From JANXUC01 sp043749225 (GTDB taxonomy: Bacteria; Acidobacteriota; Terriglobia; Terriglobales; Acidobacteriaceae), in NCBI GenBank assembly GCA_043749225.1, contig JAYVEP010000123.1, forward strand, positions 1-64,000: DNA of 64,000 bases, written 5' to 3'. The notes beneath the pieces were generated by a model, which was not told where the DNA came from, searched no databases, and saw nothing but the letters and a program-made list of their open reading frames with translations. Positions 16,400 to 25,437 of this stretch are shown here, in pieces. Within the stretch, counting starts at the first letter, position 1; each line of letters begins with the position of its first letter. A program made the translations under genes and the position numbers.

Positions 16400-17458
16400 C
16401 TACTGTGCCGCTTTCACTTCGTTCCAAATTTCGTTGTATTTGCTTCGTCGTGGCACATTTTGCCAAAAGTAAATGCGTTGCTGATACTTGTCGACTTCGT
16501 CCAAGTGCAGGTTCTTCTTCTCATCGGCGGTCATGAACTGTCCAGCTTGCGGATTTGCCGGCGTATAGCCGGTGACATCCGTGATCTTCTTTTGCGTTTG
16601 TGCTTGAATCATGAATTCCAGGAACTTGTGCGCCAGCTCTTTGTTTTCACTAGCGGAAGTAATCATCAAGTGGTCCATCCACCCGGTCGTATTTTCTTTC
16701 GGAATGGTTTCACCGACTGGAAACCCGCCTTTACGAAGCTGGTTGGTCATCAGTGGCCAGCCCATGGCGGCGACGACTTCATGATTTTGGAACAAGTTTG
16801 TGAGCTCACCGCCGGTGGACCACATTTTGCGGACGTTGGGCTTCAACTCCAGCAGTTTCTTCTTCACTGCCTCGAGTTGCTCGTCATTCAGGTTGTAGAG
16901 CTGGTCTTGATTCGGCTTGTCGTAGCCCAATATCTGAGCCGCCATATAGACCGTGGAAAGATCATCCCAAACCGAAATTTTGCCTTTGTACTTTGCATCC
17001 CAGAGCACGCTCCAACTTTCTGGAGGCGTTGGGAACACGGTAGAATCGTAGATAAGGGGATCCGGCCCCCACATGAATGGCACGCCATAGACTTGCCCGT
17101 TTACCCGCACAAGCGGCAGAGATGTAAGCTTCGGAGAGAGCTGGTTGTAAGAAGGAATCTTGGTCAGGTCGAGCGGAGCTGCCAACCCGTTCGCTGCGAT
17201 CATGGTGGCCACGTCGCTGGATGGAGAAATCACATCATAGTTCGAGGCGCCGCCGCCGCGCAGTTTTGCAACCAACTCATCACTTGATCCCATGTAGGAG
17301 GCGGAGATTTTACAGCCGTTCTGTTCTTCGAACGCCTTCACGTAGGATGCATCGGCATAGCCCTCCCATACCAGCAAATTCAGGTTGGGCGTTTTCTTTG
17401 CGCAAGATCCTAAAACAAGAATTGCTGTCAACGGTAGAATTGTGAGCCATCGCTTCAT
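16400..17458 (-). CDS. potD: Polyamine-binding periplasmic lipoprotein (PotD-like)
   Basis: The substrate-binding protein of the importer, 352 residues. The lipoprotein signal ends in LGSC with lipidated Cys19. The mature part has the PotD/PotF pattern LNLLVWEGYADASYVKAFEEQNGCKI, the loop SPSSDVATMIAANGLAAPLDL, and MWGPDPLIYDS. Residues of the W/D/E polyamine clamp are plausible (Trp/Glu in VWEGY, Asp in SSDVA), but ligand identity is inferred. Its ATG overlaps the stop of the amidohydrolase gene as ATGA. Confidence 0.93.
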   Translation of the reverse strand: MKRWLTILPLTAILVLGSCAKKTPNLNLLVWEGYADASYVKAFEEQNGCKISASYMGSSDELVAKLRGGGASNYDVISPSSDVATMIAANGLAAPLDLTKIPSYNQLSPKLTSLPLVRVNGQVYGVPFMWGPDPLIYDSTVFPTPPESWSVLWDAKYKGKISVWDDLSTVYMAAQILGYDKPNQDQLYNLNDEQLEAVKKKLLELKPNVRKMWSTGGELTNLFQNHEVVAAMGWPLMTNQLRKGGFPVGETIPKENTTGWMDHLMITSASENKELAHKFLEFMIQAQTQKKITDVTGYTPANPQAGQFMTADEKKNLHLDEVDKYQQRIYFWQNVPRRSKYNEIWNEVKAAQ

Positions 17459-19197
17459 TTGGAATTCCCCTTAGTCGCGCCTGCCATCTCGGGCGTCTGG
17501 TACACGATCTTTCCTCCAACCATCGTTAGGAGGACATTGGTCTTATGAATGTCTCTCGGAGCGATCTTGAAGAGGTCTTGATCCAGAATAATAAGGTCCG
17601 CCAATTTGCCTTTTTCGAGGGACCCTTCTGATGCTTCCCGATGGCCTGCGAAGGCCGCACCTAGGGTGTAACCTTCTATGGCTTGTTCCAAAGTTACTCG
17701 CTCGCTGGGCACCCATCCTCCTGCAGGTGTGCCGTCCCGTTTCTGACGCGTGATGGCATTCTGAACTCCATGCCATGGATTCAAAGTGACGACGGGCCAG
17801 TCGCTACCGAATGCGAGGCGGCCACCGCTTTTGGCGACACTCTGCCACGCCCACGCACGGGAAGCCCGATCCGGCCCAGCATTCACCGCCCAGACTTTTA
17901 GTGTGTCGTCATCTGGATAAGAGTGTAGCGGCTGAAAGCTTGCCACCACGCCAAGTTTGCCAAAACGTGGAATATCGGTCGCGGTAATCGTTTCAATATG
18001 CTCGATCTTATGGCGCATATCCTGCGTGTGATTCGCCATCGCAGCGCCTTCATATGCGTCCAATGCCAGTCTCACGGCACTCGTACCGATAGAGTGAGTC
18101 ATGACCTGAATGCCACGTTTGTCGAGCTCAGCAACCGCCTGTTTATATTTTGTGGGATCCCAAAAGAGTTTGCCGCTTTGTGTCGGATCGTCCGAATACG
18201 GTTCGAGCATGGCCGCTGTGTGTGACTCGACTACGCCATCAAGCATCGTTTTTACCAAGCCGCCTTCGATCCAGTCGTCGTGATAGATGCGCCGAGCCTC
18301 TTCTATTTTGTCGAGCGCATCTTTCGTTAGTTCGGGTGGATTGAGGAAGTATGCAATATACTGCCGGATCGTGAGTTGGCCTTGCTTGCGAAGTTCGTCA
18401 TAGAGGTCAAGGTATTCAAAGTCCCCTCCGGCACTATGCACTCGCGTAAGGCCTACACGATTGGCTTCGTGGAGCCCAGCGCGGAGTGCTGCCATGCGTT
18501 CTTCGCGCCTCGGTTTCGGCGTGAGTTTGCCCACAAGGTCGCCCGCGCTTTCCTTCAGCGCTCCTGTTGGCTCGCCGTTTTTATCTTTGACGATAGTTCC
18601 GTTCGGTGGATTCGGTGTGTCCTTAGTTATTCCGGCTAGAGCCAGGGCTTTGCTGTTCGCCCAAGTCGTGTGGCCGTCGTACGCATCCAGAAGGATGGGG
18701 CGGTTTGGCTCGATTTCATCCAGCAACTTCTTGTGCGGCAGCGCCGAAGGTCCAAATACCGGATACTGCCAACCCATGCCAAGTATCCAGGGTTCATTGG
18801 TATGTGCGGCGGCGTAGGTTCTTACGCGCTCCTGAATCTCGGCGACACTCTCCATGCCATTCAAGTCGACATGCTGCAAACCTAGCGAGCCCTGCATGAA
18901 ATGAATGTGGCAATCGGTGAATCCAGGCAGCACCAGTTGACCGTGAGCATCAATGACCTGTGTGCTGGGGCCGCGGAATTCGTCGATCTGCTGTTTTGTG
19001 CCCACCGCAATAATTCTGTCACCGGAAATAGCCAGTGCCTCCGCCCACGGCTGATGCGAGTTGACGGTGTAGATCCGGGCGTTCGTTAGGATAATTGCGG
19101 CCTTTTGTGGACCGGCGGCGAAGGCCATGCCAGACAAGACCAATAGTGTTATCGAAAAACTAAGCATCCAACTACTCGCTACATGCCTTCGTGTCAC
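17455..19197 (-). CDS. Exported amidohydrolase (YtcJ-like)
   Basis: A metal-dependent amidohydrolase of about 580 residues with an N-terminal signal peptide (MLSFSITLLVLSGMAFA). Family features are the DAHGQLVLPGFTDCHIHF metal motif, YDGHTTWANSKAL, GALKESAGD, MTHSIGTSAV and the late FGSDWPV Asp motif. This is the YtcJ branch, whose members hydrolyse amides or N-acyl groups; the substrate is unknown. AGGGGA lies too close to ATG 19203 but 6 bases from GTG 19197, so I prefer GTG. It overlaps potD by 4 bases. Its place between the regulator and pot genes suggests it frees a transportable amine from an amide. Confidence 0.88.
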   Translation of the reverse strand: MTRRHVASSWMLSFSITLLVLSGMAFAAGPQKAAIILTNARIYTVNSHQPWAEALAISGDRIIAVGTKQQIDEFRGPSTQVIDAHGQLVLPGFTDCHIHFMQGSLGLQHVDLNGMESVAEIQERVRTYAAAHTNEPWILGMGWQYPVFGPSALPHKKLLDEIEPNRPILLDAYDGHTTWANSKALALAGITKDTPNPPNGTIVKDKNGEPTGALKESAGDLVGKLTPKPRREERMAALRAGLHEANRVGLTRVHSAGGDFEYLDLYDELRKQGQLTIRQYIAYFLNPPELTKDALDKIEEARRIYHDDWIEGGLVKTMLDGVVESHTAAMLEPYSDDPTQSGKLFWDPTKYKQAVAELDKRGIQVMTHSIGTSAVRLALDAYEGAAMANHTQDMRHKIEHIETITATDIPRFGKLGVVASFQPLHSYPDDDTLKVWAVNAGPDRASRAWAWQSVAKSGGRLAFGSDWPVVTLNPWHGVQNAITRQKRDGTPAGGWVPSERVTLEQAIEGYTLGAAFAGHREASEGSLEKGKLADLIILDQDLFKIAPRDIHKTNVLLTMVGGKIVYQTPEMAGATKGNSK

Positions 19198-19239
19198 GGG
19201 CATTCCCCTAAAGTTAGGCTTGACGCACTCAATTTATTT

Positions 19240-20100
19240 TCAGAACGTCGGCGGCGTATTAATCCACAGCACTTGCGCCTCAACCTTGCCGGGGTTCGAC
19301 CAGTGGTGTGGCGTCGTGCTCTCAAAATAAAAACTGTCTCCTGGCTTTAGGCGATATTCCTGTTTCTCCAGTGCAATAACAAACTCGCCTCGAAGAACAT
19401 ACAGGAATTCTTCGCCTTCGTGCGTATAACTTTCTTCGCTGCCCGCGCCTGAAGCTACGCGGAAGAGATGGGCTTCCATCACAGGGTTGCCCACTGCGAG
19501 CAGTTCCATGCAGATTCCAGGTGCTACTTCCAATACTTTGCGCGTCTTAGGGCTGACCAGCGGCGAGTGTGATTCGCTGGGATCGAAGAATTCCAGAATA
19601 TTAGATTTGTAAAACTCAGCCAGCTTGCGCAACGTAGTAATAGAGGCGCTCATGTGAGAACGTTCCACGGCGCTCAGAAATCCAACAGAAACATTGATCT
19701 TCTTTGCCACTGCTGCGAGGGAGAGGCCGCGCTTCGATCGCAATTGCCGCAAACGAGCACCGATCGCGCTGGATGTGCCGTCTTTTGGTGCCCGCACTGC
19801 CCCTTGACGTTTCAACAACTGTACAATGGCAGGCGCGTTCAACCCTCGTACTTTCCGAAGATACCGCGCACGCTTCAACAGCTTTACATCTTCGCGCGAG
19901 TATAGGCGGTACTTGCTTTCGGTGCGCTGCGGACGGGCAAGCCCAAGGCTTTCCCATGCGCGAATCGCCGAAGGCGAAATTCCTACGAGACGCGCCACAT
20001 CCCCAATTTTCAGCAAGTCTCCATTTGCCGTGGTGTTGCTATGTTTCTTGGATGACACTCGATCCCAATCTCGCCAGGGGGTGGCGTTTTTTCTTGACAC
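19240..20100 (-). CDS. Triple-domain regulator: MerR HTH, XRE HTH and cupin
   Basis: A 286-residue transcription factor. Residues about 28-98 form a MerR-type winged HTH (LLKIGDVARLVGISPSAIRAWE, then YRLYSREDVKLLKRAR). Residues 112-170 form a Cro/CI-type HTH (IGARLRQLRSKRGLSLAAVAKKINVSVG). Residues about 205-282 form a cupin_2 sensor (HEGEEFLYVLRGEF, LKPGDSFYF, PHHWSNPG). XRE-cupin proteins such as PuuR control polyamine degradation; the additional MerR head is unusual. The longest start is GTG 20100; GTG 20058 would also keep all domains. It is the promoter-proximal gene of the pot operon and faces the divergent catabolic operon, so it probably controls both. Confidence 0.9.
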   Translation of the reverse strand: MSRKNATPWRDWDRVSSKKHSNTTANGDLLKIGDVARLVGISPSAIRAWESLGLARPQRTESKYRLYSREDVKLLKRARYLRKVRGLNAPAIVQLLKRQGAVRAPKDGTSSAIGARLRQLRSKRGLSLAAVAKKINVSVGFLSAVERSHMSASITTLRKLAEFYKSNILEFFDPSESHSPLVSPKTRKVLEVAPGICMELLAVGNPVMEAHLFRVASGAGSEESYTHEGEEFLYVLRGEFVIALEKQEYRLKPGDSFYFESTTPHHWSNPGKVEAQVLWINTPPTF

Positions 20101-20119
20101 GACGTTACAGTTTCAATAA

Positions 20120-20140
20120 CCTTGCACAATTATAGCAAGG
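20120..20140. promoter_or_regulatory. Palindromic operator candidate in the divergent promoter
   Basis: CCTTGC (20120-20125) and GCAAGG (20135-20140) are perfect inverted arms 9 bases apart. The spacer contains the minus-strand -10 box. A related half-pair TTGC...GCAA at 20147-20156 lies next to it. The location between the fused regulator and the receptor operon suggests autoregulation. Confidence 0.5.
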
Positions 20141-20156
20141 TTTGTTTTGCACGCAA
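20129..20156 (-). promoter_or_regulatory. Promoter of the regulator-pot operon
   Basis: On the minus strand a perfect -10 box TATAAT (20129-20134) is preceded at 16 bases by TTGCGT (20151-20156). The start codon of the regulator lies about 30 bases downstream. The -10 box sits inside the palindrome at 20120-20140. Confidence 0.55.
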
Positions 20157-20220
20157 GCCTTAGGTTTTGGATTAAAAATCTGTTCAACCAGACTTGGTTG
20201 GTTCCGTTCGGAGGGTTCCG

Positions 20221-23200
20221 ATGCGCGCTTCCCGTATGCGCCGCGCTTGTGCGTGGCTAATTTTCTCTTTCCTACTGACATCTACCGCCAACATTCTCGC
20301 TCAGAGTACCGGTGGTCGTATCACCGGTACTGTCGGTGATCCGTCCGGAGCGATCGTTCCCGGAGTGAAGGTAGCTCTCATCAACGAAGCCAGCGGCGTC
20401 AACCGCGACACAGTGACGGACGCGAGTGGTGGCTATGTGTTCCCGGAAGTTCCAGTCGGAGCATATCGCTTGGAGTTCGACAGCGCCGGTTTTAAGAAGA
20501 ACATTCGGCGTGGCGTGACGCTGCAACTCAGTCAGGTCATCACTCTGAATATGACGATGCAGTTGGGCGAAACAAGAGAGATCGTCGACGTAACTTCGGA
20601 AGCGCCGCTTGTCGATACCAGCAGCACGCAACTTGGCGCGGTGATTAATGATCGTTCCATTACCCAGTTGCCGTTGAACTCTCGCAATACATATCAGTTT
20701 TTGTCGTTACAACCTGGTGTGCAATCCACGGTTGGCGCTGATCTCTATGCCGGAAGCGGCGATGCGGGAAGTGTTTCCGTCAACGGCGGCCGCGGCCGTG
20801 CCAATAATTTCAGTGTGAACGGCGGCGACGCCAATGACTTATTCACAAACTCACCAACCGTGCAGCCGAGCCCCGATAGCGTGGAGGAGTTCCGCGTCTT
20901 AACCAATGCGTTCGACGCCGAATCCGGGCGTAACTCAGGTTCTGTGATTAACGTGGTCACTAAATCTGGCGGAAATCAGTTTCACGGCAATGCTTTTGAG
21001 TTCTTGCGAAACAAGGTGCTGAACGCTAAAGGATATTTTGAGCCCAGCAAAGCGAAGTACAACCAGAATCAGTTTGGTGGGACGTTTGGCGGGCCAATTC
21101 GTAAGGACCATACCTTCTTTTTTGCATCGTACGAAGGCAATCGGGTGAGGCAGGGGCAGGCGGGTGATACGGTTACGGTTCCGACAACCGCCGAACGGAC
21201 GGGAGACTTCGCAGGAGCGGCATTTAACGGGTTCATCACGGATGATTTTGTGGCCCAAACCTTGAACGGTCGGCCAGGCTGCACTGCGGCACTCGGCGGA
21301 GCAATTCCTTTGCCTTCAGCGAGTGGAGGCTCGGTAGCCTGGGGGAGTGTTTTCCCGACCAGTGTCATTCCAACAGAATGCCAAGATCCAGTTGCAGTGG
21401 ATCTACTCCGCTTTGTACCGAATGCTAACGGGAGTGATGGGTCATCCTACTCAGCCGTTTTGAACGGCAAGACTCGCCGCGACCAAGCGACACTGAAAAT
21501 CGATCACCGGATCAACGACAAGCAGAATTTTTCAGCGTACTACTATTTCCAGGATGAGAAACGATTTGACCCATACAACTTCTTTCAGGCTGCCGGTGCC
21601 AATGTGCCAGGCTTTGGTGCGAATACAGCGAGCCGCTTTCAGCAAATCAACCTGAGCCATACCTGGACGTTATCGAATTCGATCGTGAATGAATTTCGTT
21701 TCAACTACAACCGCGAGGGCCAGCGCACGTTGAACCACCCGGAGAAGACGAATCTCGTGACAGATTCGTGCAGTTCGGCCGCTTCGGCATTCTGTTTTAC
21801 GGGCACGTCGGATTCGAATTTCATTACCAGTACGCTGGGCACAAACCCCAAGTTTGGTATTACGCCGGGTCTCGGCGCGGGACTCGAAGGCGTACCTGAC
21901 GTCTCAATCGGCGGTGGCTTCGTTATTGGAAATAACTTCGAAGGTGAGTTACCCCAGGTAGGCAACTCCTTCCAATGGACCGACAGCCTAACGATTGTGA
22001 AGGGTAAGCACACCATTAAGTTCGGTGGCGATGTTCGGCGACAGCGTTTTGACCAGTTTCTCGTTTTCGAGAACAGCGGCTACTTCCAGTATTTTGGCGG
22101 TGGTCCTAACGACGTGGGGGGTAGCAATCTTTATCCGAACTACCTTCTTGGCTTGCCGGATCAATATCAGCAGGGTTCAGCGCAACAAGAGCACGTGCGC
22201 AGTTCTGCGCTGTATTTGTTCGCACAGGACGCCTGGAAGGTAACGAAACGGCTGACCTTGAACTATGGCTTGCGTTGGGAGCTGAATACTCCACAGAAGG
22301 ATATTGGAGGACGGGTTCAAACGTTCCGTCCGGGACAGAGTACGTCCATCTATCCGTGCTTGAATACCGGTAGCAATGATTGCGCTTCCGCGTTCCCTAC
22401 GGGCCTTGTGTTTCCGGGAGATAAGGGCATTCCGGCTGGACTTACATCGACCTACTACAAGGCCTTCGCGCCACGAATCGGCCTTGCGTGGGATCCCCGT
22501 GGTGACGGTAAGACCAGCATTCGAGGCGGGTGGGGATTGTTTTACAACCCGATCGAGCAATTGGTGCTGGAGCAGTTCAGCGCCGAGCCGCCTTTCGGCG
22601 TGAGCTTAACGGCCGCGAACACGTTGTTCAACACGCCCTACATCAATCAGCGAGGTAACGTCACTCCGAACGGCGCGAATGGAGTATTGAGCCCCAAGCC
22701 CGGCAGTGCAGTGGATTGGTCGCTGTTCCGTCCAATCCTGTTGTTCGGCGAATTTCAGCCACACATGCGGACGCAGTACGCAGCTCAATACAACTTCAAC
22801 ATTCAACACGAGTTAATGAAGGATTTGAACTTGCAGGTCGGCTACGTTGGGTCACAGGGACACCGACTGCTGGCTAGCTATGACATCAATGCTACGACTC
22901 CACAAACTTGCCAACAGCTGAACAGCATCTTGGGATCCGGCACTTGCGGACCATTTGGTGAGGACAGCACCTACTTGATTCCGGCTGGAACGGTACTCAA
23001 TACGAATTTGGACCTGCCATACGGAGCAAATCGACATTTTGCGAGCGGGACGACGGTGGGGGCAAATGGTATTACTTTGGTTGGCCTCCGTCCTTTCTCT
23101 TCGCCGAATTGTGAGCCAACAACTGGGGTTGGGTGCCCGCAAGACGGAACACCCGTGTTGTCCAATATTTTTGCGGAAAATACGATTGCAGCGTCTAACT

Positions 23201-23910
23201 ACAATTCGCTGCAAGTGAGTGTCGACAAGCGATTCGCCCGGGGCTTGCAAGCTCAGATAGCCTACACGTGGAGCAAATCGATTGACCAAGCCTCGAGCTT
23301 TGAAGACTTTCTCGATCCGACGAACTCACGCCGGACGCGCTCCTTGTCCCTCTTTGATGCTCGCCATAGATTTGTGGCCAGCTATTACTGGGAGCCGCCA
23401 ATTCGCAAGTACTCTGGCTTTGCCGGGAAAGCTTTGAATGGCTGGGCGCTTTCGGGTATTACGCAATTCCAAGCAGGATTCCCGATTCGCATCTTCAGTT
23501 ACGGGGACGAAAATCTTCAGGGGAATGTCTCGGGGTTTACCTCTCCAAACTTCCCAGACCTTCTTGGGAAATTTCAACGGCTTGATCCGCGGAAGAATAA
23601 CAATTACTACTTTCATGGATTTAATGATCCCACCCCCCAGTTCGCACCGCAGACGATTGGTACGCAAGGCAATTCGCCGCGTACAATTTGTTGTGGACCT
23701 GGCTTTGACAATACCGATCTTTCGCTGCAAAAGAACACTACGATCAACGAGCGCTTTCGTTCCGAGTTTCGGCTAGATGTCTTCAACGTCTTCAACCACA
23801 CAAAATTCAGCAATCCCGATGGCCAGGTCAGCGATGGTTCTGATTTTGGTCTTATCAAACGTGCCGGTCCGCCTCGTTTGATGCAAGTGGCTTTGAAACT
23901 CTACTTCTAG
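20221..23910 (+). CDS. Oar-type TonB-dependent receptor with carboxypeptidase-regulatory domain
   Basis: An outer-membrane transporter-like protein of 1229 residues. A signal peptide (ACAWLIFSFLLTSTANILAQ) is followed by a CarboxypepD_reg domain (GRITGTVGDPSGAIVPGVKV, VPVGAYRLEF). Then comes a plug-like domain (PLVDTSSTQLGAVI, NGGRGRANNFSVNGGDAND, VEEFRVLTNAFDAESGRNSGSVINVVTKSG). A long beta-barrel ends in the aromatic signature VALKLYF. ATG 20221 is chosen because GGAGGG lies 6 bases upstream; a TTG 27 bases earlier lacks this. It is first in the plus-strand catabolic operon, so it could import oligomeric or bound substrate. Confidence 0.9.
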   Translation: MRASRMRRACAWLIFSFLLTSTANILAQSTGGRITGTVGDPSGAIVPGVKVALINEASGVNRDTVTDASGGYVFPEVPVGAYRLEFDSAGFKKNIRRGVTLQLSQVITLNMTMQLGETREIVDVTSEAPLVDTSSTQLGAVINDRSITQLPLNSRNTYQFLSLQPGVQSTVGADLYAGSGDAGSVSVNGGRGRANNFSVNGGDANDLFTNSPTVQPSPDSVEEFRVLTNAFDAESGRNSGSVINVVTKSGGNQFHGNAFEFLRNKVLNAKGYFEPSKAKYNQNQFGGTFGGPIRKDHTFFFASYEGNRVRQGQAGDTVTVPTTAERTGDFAGAAFNGFITDDFVAQTLNGRPGCTAALGGAIPLPSASGGSVAWGSVFPTSVIPTECQDPVAVDLLRFVPNANGSDGSSYSAVLNGKTRRDQATLKIDHRINDKQNFSAYYYFQDEKRFDPYNFFQAAGANVPGFGANTASRFQQINLSHTWTLSNSIVNEFRFNYNREGQRTLNHPEKTNLVTDSCSSAASAFCFTGTSDSNFITSTLGTNPKFGITPGLGAGLEGVPDVSIGGGFVIGNNFEGELPQVGNSFQWTDSLTIVKGKHTIKFGGDVRRQRFDQFLVFENSGYFQYFGGGPNDVGGSNLYPNYLLGLPDQYQQGSAQQEHVRSSALYLFAQDAWKVTKRLTLNYGLRWELNTPQKDIGGRVQTFRPGQSTSIYPCLNTGSNDCASAFPTGLVFPGDKGIPAGLTSTYYKAFAPRIGLAWDPRGDGKTSIRGGWGLFYNPIEQLVLEQFSAEPPFGVSLTAANTLFNTPYINQRGNVTPNGANGVLSPKPGSAVDWSLFRPILLFGEFQPHMRTQYAAQYNFNIQHELMKDLNLQVGYVGSQGHRLLASYDINATTPQTCQQLNSILGSGTCGPFGEDSTYLIPAGTVLNTNLDLPYGANRHFASGTTVGANGITLVGLRPFSSPNCEPTTGVGCPQDGTPVLSNIFAENTIAASNYNSLQVSVDKRFARGLQAQIAYTWSKSIDQASSFEDFLDPTNSRRTRSLSLFDARHRFVASYYWEPPIRKYSGFAGKALNGWALSGITQFQAGFPIRIFSYGDENLQGNVSGFTSPNFPDLLGKFQRLDPRKNNNYYFHGFNDPTPQFAPQTIGTQGNSPRTICCGPGFDNTDLSLQKNTTINERFRSEFRLDVFNVFNHTKFSNPDGQVSDGSDFGLIKRAGPPRLMQVALKLYF

Positions 23911-23920
23911 AGGTATTTAG

Positions 23921-23947
23921 CCCGGGCAGCTCTCGTGGCTGCTCGGG
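23921..23947 (+). terminator. Stem-loop after the receptor gene
   Basis: CCCGGGCAGC (23921-23930) pairs with GCTGCTCGGG (23938-23947) with one G-T wobble and a 7-base loop, 11 bases after the stop. There is no T-run, so it may attenuate or stabilise the mRNA 3' end rather than fully terminate. That would lower expression of the enzymes relative to the receptor. Confidence 0.45.
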
Positions 23948-24046
23948 TGCAAAGAGACGTAAAATACAAACAGGCAACATGTCCGCGCACCACATGCATT
24001 CCGCATACTCTAATGGCCTATGGCCTGAGATTCCTGGAGCAACTCG

Positions 24047-25429
24047 ATGTACCCCGAACTGGAAAAAGAACTCTCCACCTATGAACGCCGCACGCCTAAA
24101 TCCGCGGAAGCTCACAAACGTAATCTGAAACGTCTTCCGCTAGGCGTTGCTAGTAACTACCGCGCTTACGATCCCTATCCTATCTTTGTAAAAGACGCCA
24201 GCGGAAGTAAGTTCCGCGATCTTGATGGCAACGAGTACATTGATCACAACCTGACCTTCGGCGCACTCATGGCCGGACACTGTCATCCGGCGGTGATGAA
24301 GGCTGTCGAAAAGCGATTGAGCACCGGCACTATGTTCGGGATGCCGCATGACATGGAATGGGAACTGGCGGAGGAAGTTTGCACGCGTTTCCCGATTGAA
24401 ATGTGTCGCTTCGGTAACAGCGGTACGGAAGCGACTATGCATACGATCCGTATTGCGCGTGCTGCTACGAAGCGAGACAAGATTGTGAAGTTTGAAGGTG
24501 CTTACCACGGGTTGCACGATGCAGCTCTGGTTAGTGTGAAGCCGCACGCGCCTGACTACGGAGATATCAACGCTCCCACATCGGTACCTGGCGGGATGGG
24601 CGTTCCAAAAGCGTCCATCGATAACGTCGTGATCGCCACCTTTAATGACCTGGTTTCCGTCGAGCGGCGTTTCAAAGAAAATCCCGGCCAGATAGCAGCC
24701 ATTATCTTGGAGCCGATTTTAATGAACGTCGGACTCTGCATGCCGCAACCTGGCTTCCTGCAAGGGCTGCGCGACATCTGCACCAAGAACGGCGCGCTAC
24801 TGATTTTCGACGAAGTTAAAACCGGCGCAAAACTCTGCTGGGGTGGCGCTTCAGAATACTTCGGTGTTATTCCGGACATGATCTGCATCGCTAAGTCAAT
24901 CGGCGGCGGATTCTCGCTGGCCGCTTTCGGTGCGCATACATCGGTTATGGATTTGATCGCACAGCACAAAGTCTTCCATGGCGGCACATACAACACGAAT
25001 CCTGTTGCGATGGCAGCGGGCTTGGCGACGTTCCGCGAAGTGCTTACCCGCGAGAACTACGCGCATGTTGGCAAACTCAGCACGAAGTTAGTCGATGGCT
25101 ACCGAAAGATTGTGGCTAAGTCGGGAATTCAAGGCTATATTGCTGAGGCTGGAGCGAATGGCGCGCTGATGTTCTATCCGAAAGAGATTCGGAACTACCG
25201 TGACTGGGAACCGATTGATGTTGACCTATGGCGGCACTATTGGTTTGGCATGGTCAACCGCGGCGTGATGTGTCAACCCTATTGGTGGGACGAGCAATGG
25301 ACGATTTCCGTACAACATACGGAAGCTGACATTGATGCGCACATTGCGGCATTCGCCGATATTGCCGATTCGTTAGCGGAAGCTCAGCATGAGCGGCTGA
25401 AGAATCCAGTATTGGCTGCAGCGCACTAG
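24047..25429 (+). CDS. Class III PLP aminotransferase (glutamate-semialdehyde-aminomutase-like)
   Basis: A PLP enzyme of 460 residues. The PLP lysine is Lys283 in IAKSIGGGFSLAAFG, the ring-contacting Asp is in LIFDEVKTG, and NSGTEAT and YHGLHD are present. The N-terminal half resembles glutamate-1-semialdehyde aminomutase (GNEYIDHNLTFGALMAGHCHP), but the C-terminal part with YWWDEQWTISVQHTE is unlike HemL and fits an omega-amino acid or amine transaminase. Context favours a role in amine or beta-amino acid breakdown. It starts at ATG 24047. An APC permease gene starts 8 bases after its stop. Confidence 0.87.
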   Translation: MYPELEKELSTYERRTPKSAEAHKRNLKRLPLGVASNYRAYDPYPIFVKDASGSKFRDLDGNEYIDHNLTFGALMAGHCHPAVMKAVEKRLSTGTMFGMPHDMEWELAEEVCTRFPIEMCRFGNSGTEATMHTIRIARAATKRDKIVKFEGAYHGLHDAALVSVKPHAPDYGDINAPTSVPGGMGVPKASIDNVVIATFNDLVSVERRFKENPGQIAAIILEPILMNVGLCMPQPGFLQGLRDICTKNGALLIFDEVKTGAKLCWGGASEYFGVIPDMICIAKSIGGGFSLAAFGAHTSVMDLIAQHKVFHGGTYNTNPVAMAAGLATFREVLTRENYAHVGKLSTKLVDGYRKIVAKSGIQGYIAEAGANGALMFYPKEIRNYRDWEPIDVDLWRHYWFGMVNRGVMCQPYWWDEQWTISVQHTEADIDAHIAAFADIADSLAEAQHERLKNPVLAAAH

Positions 25430-25437
25430 GAGATTTT

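Noticed and set aside
16247..17287. 346-codon plus-strand frame across potA and potD
   Set aside because: It crosses two well-supported genes on the other strand and its sequence is typical reverse-frame translation.
24047..25429. Annotation as hemL (glutamate-1-semialdehyde aminomutase)
   Set aside because: Operon context is amine catabolism and the C-terminal half differs from HemL.
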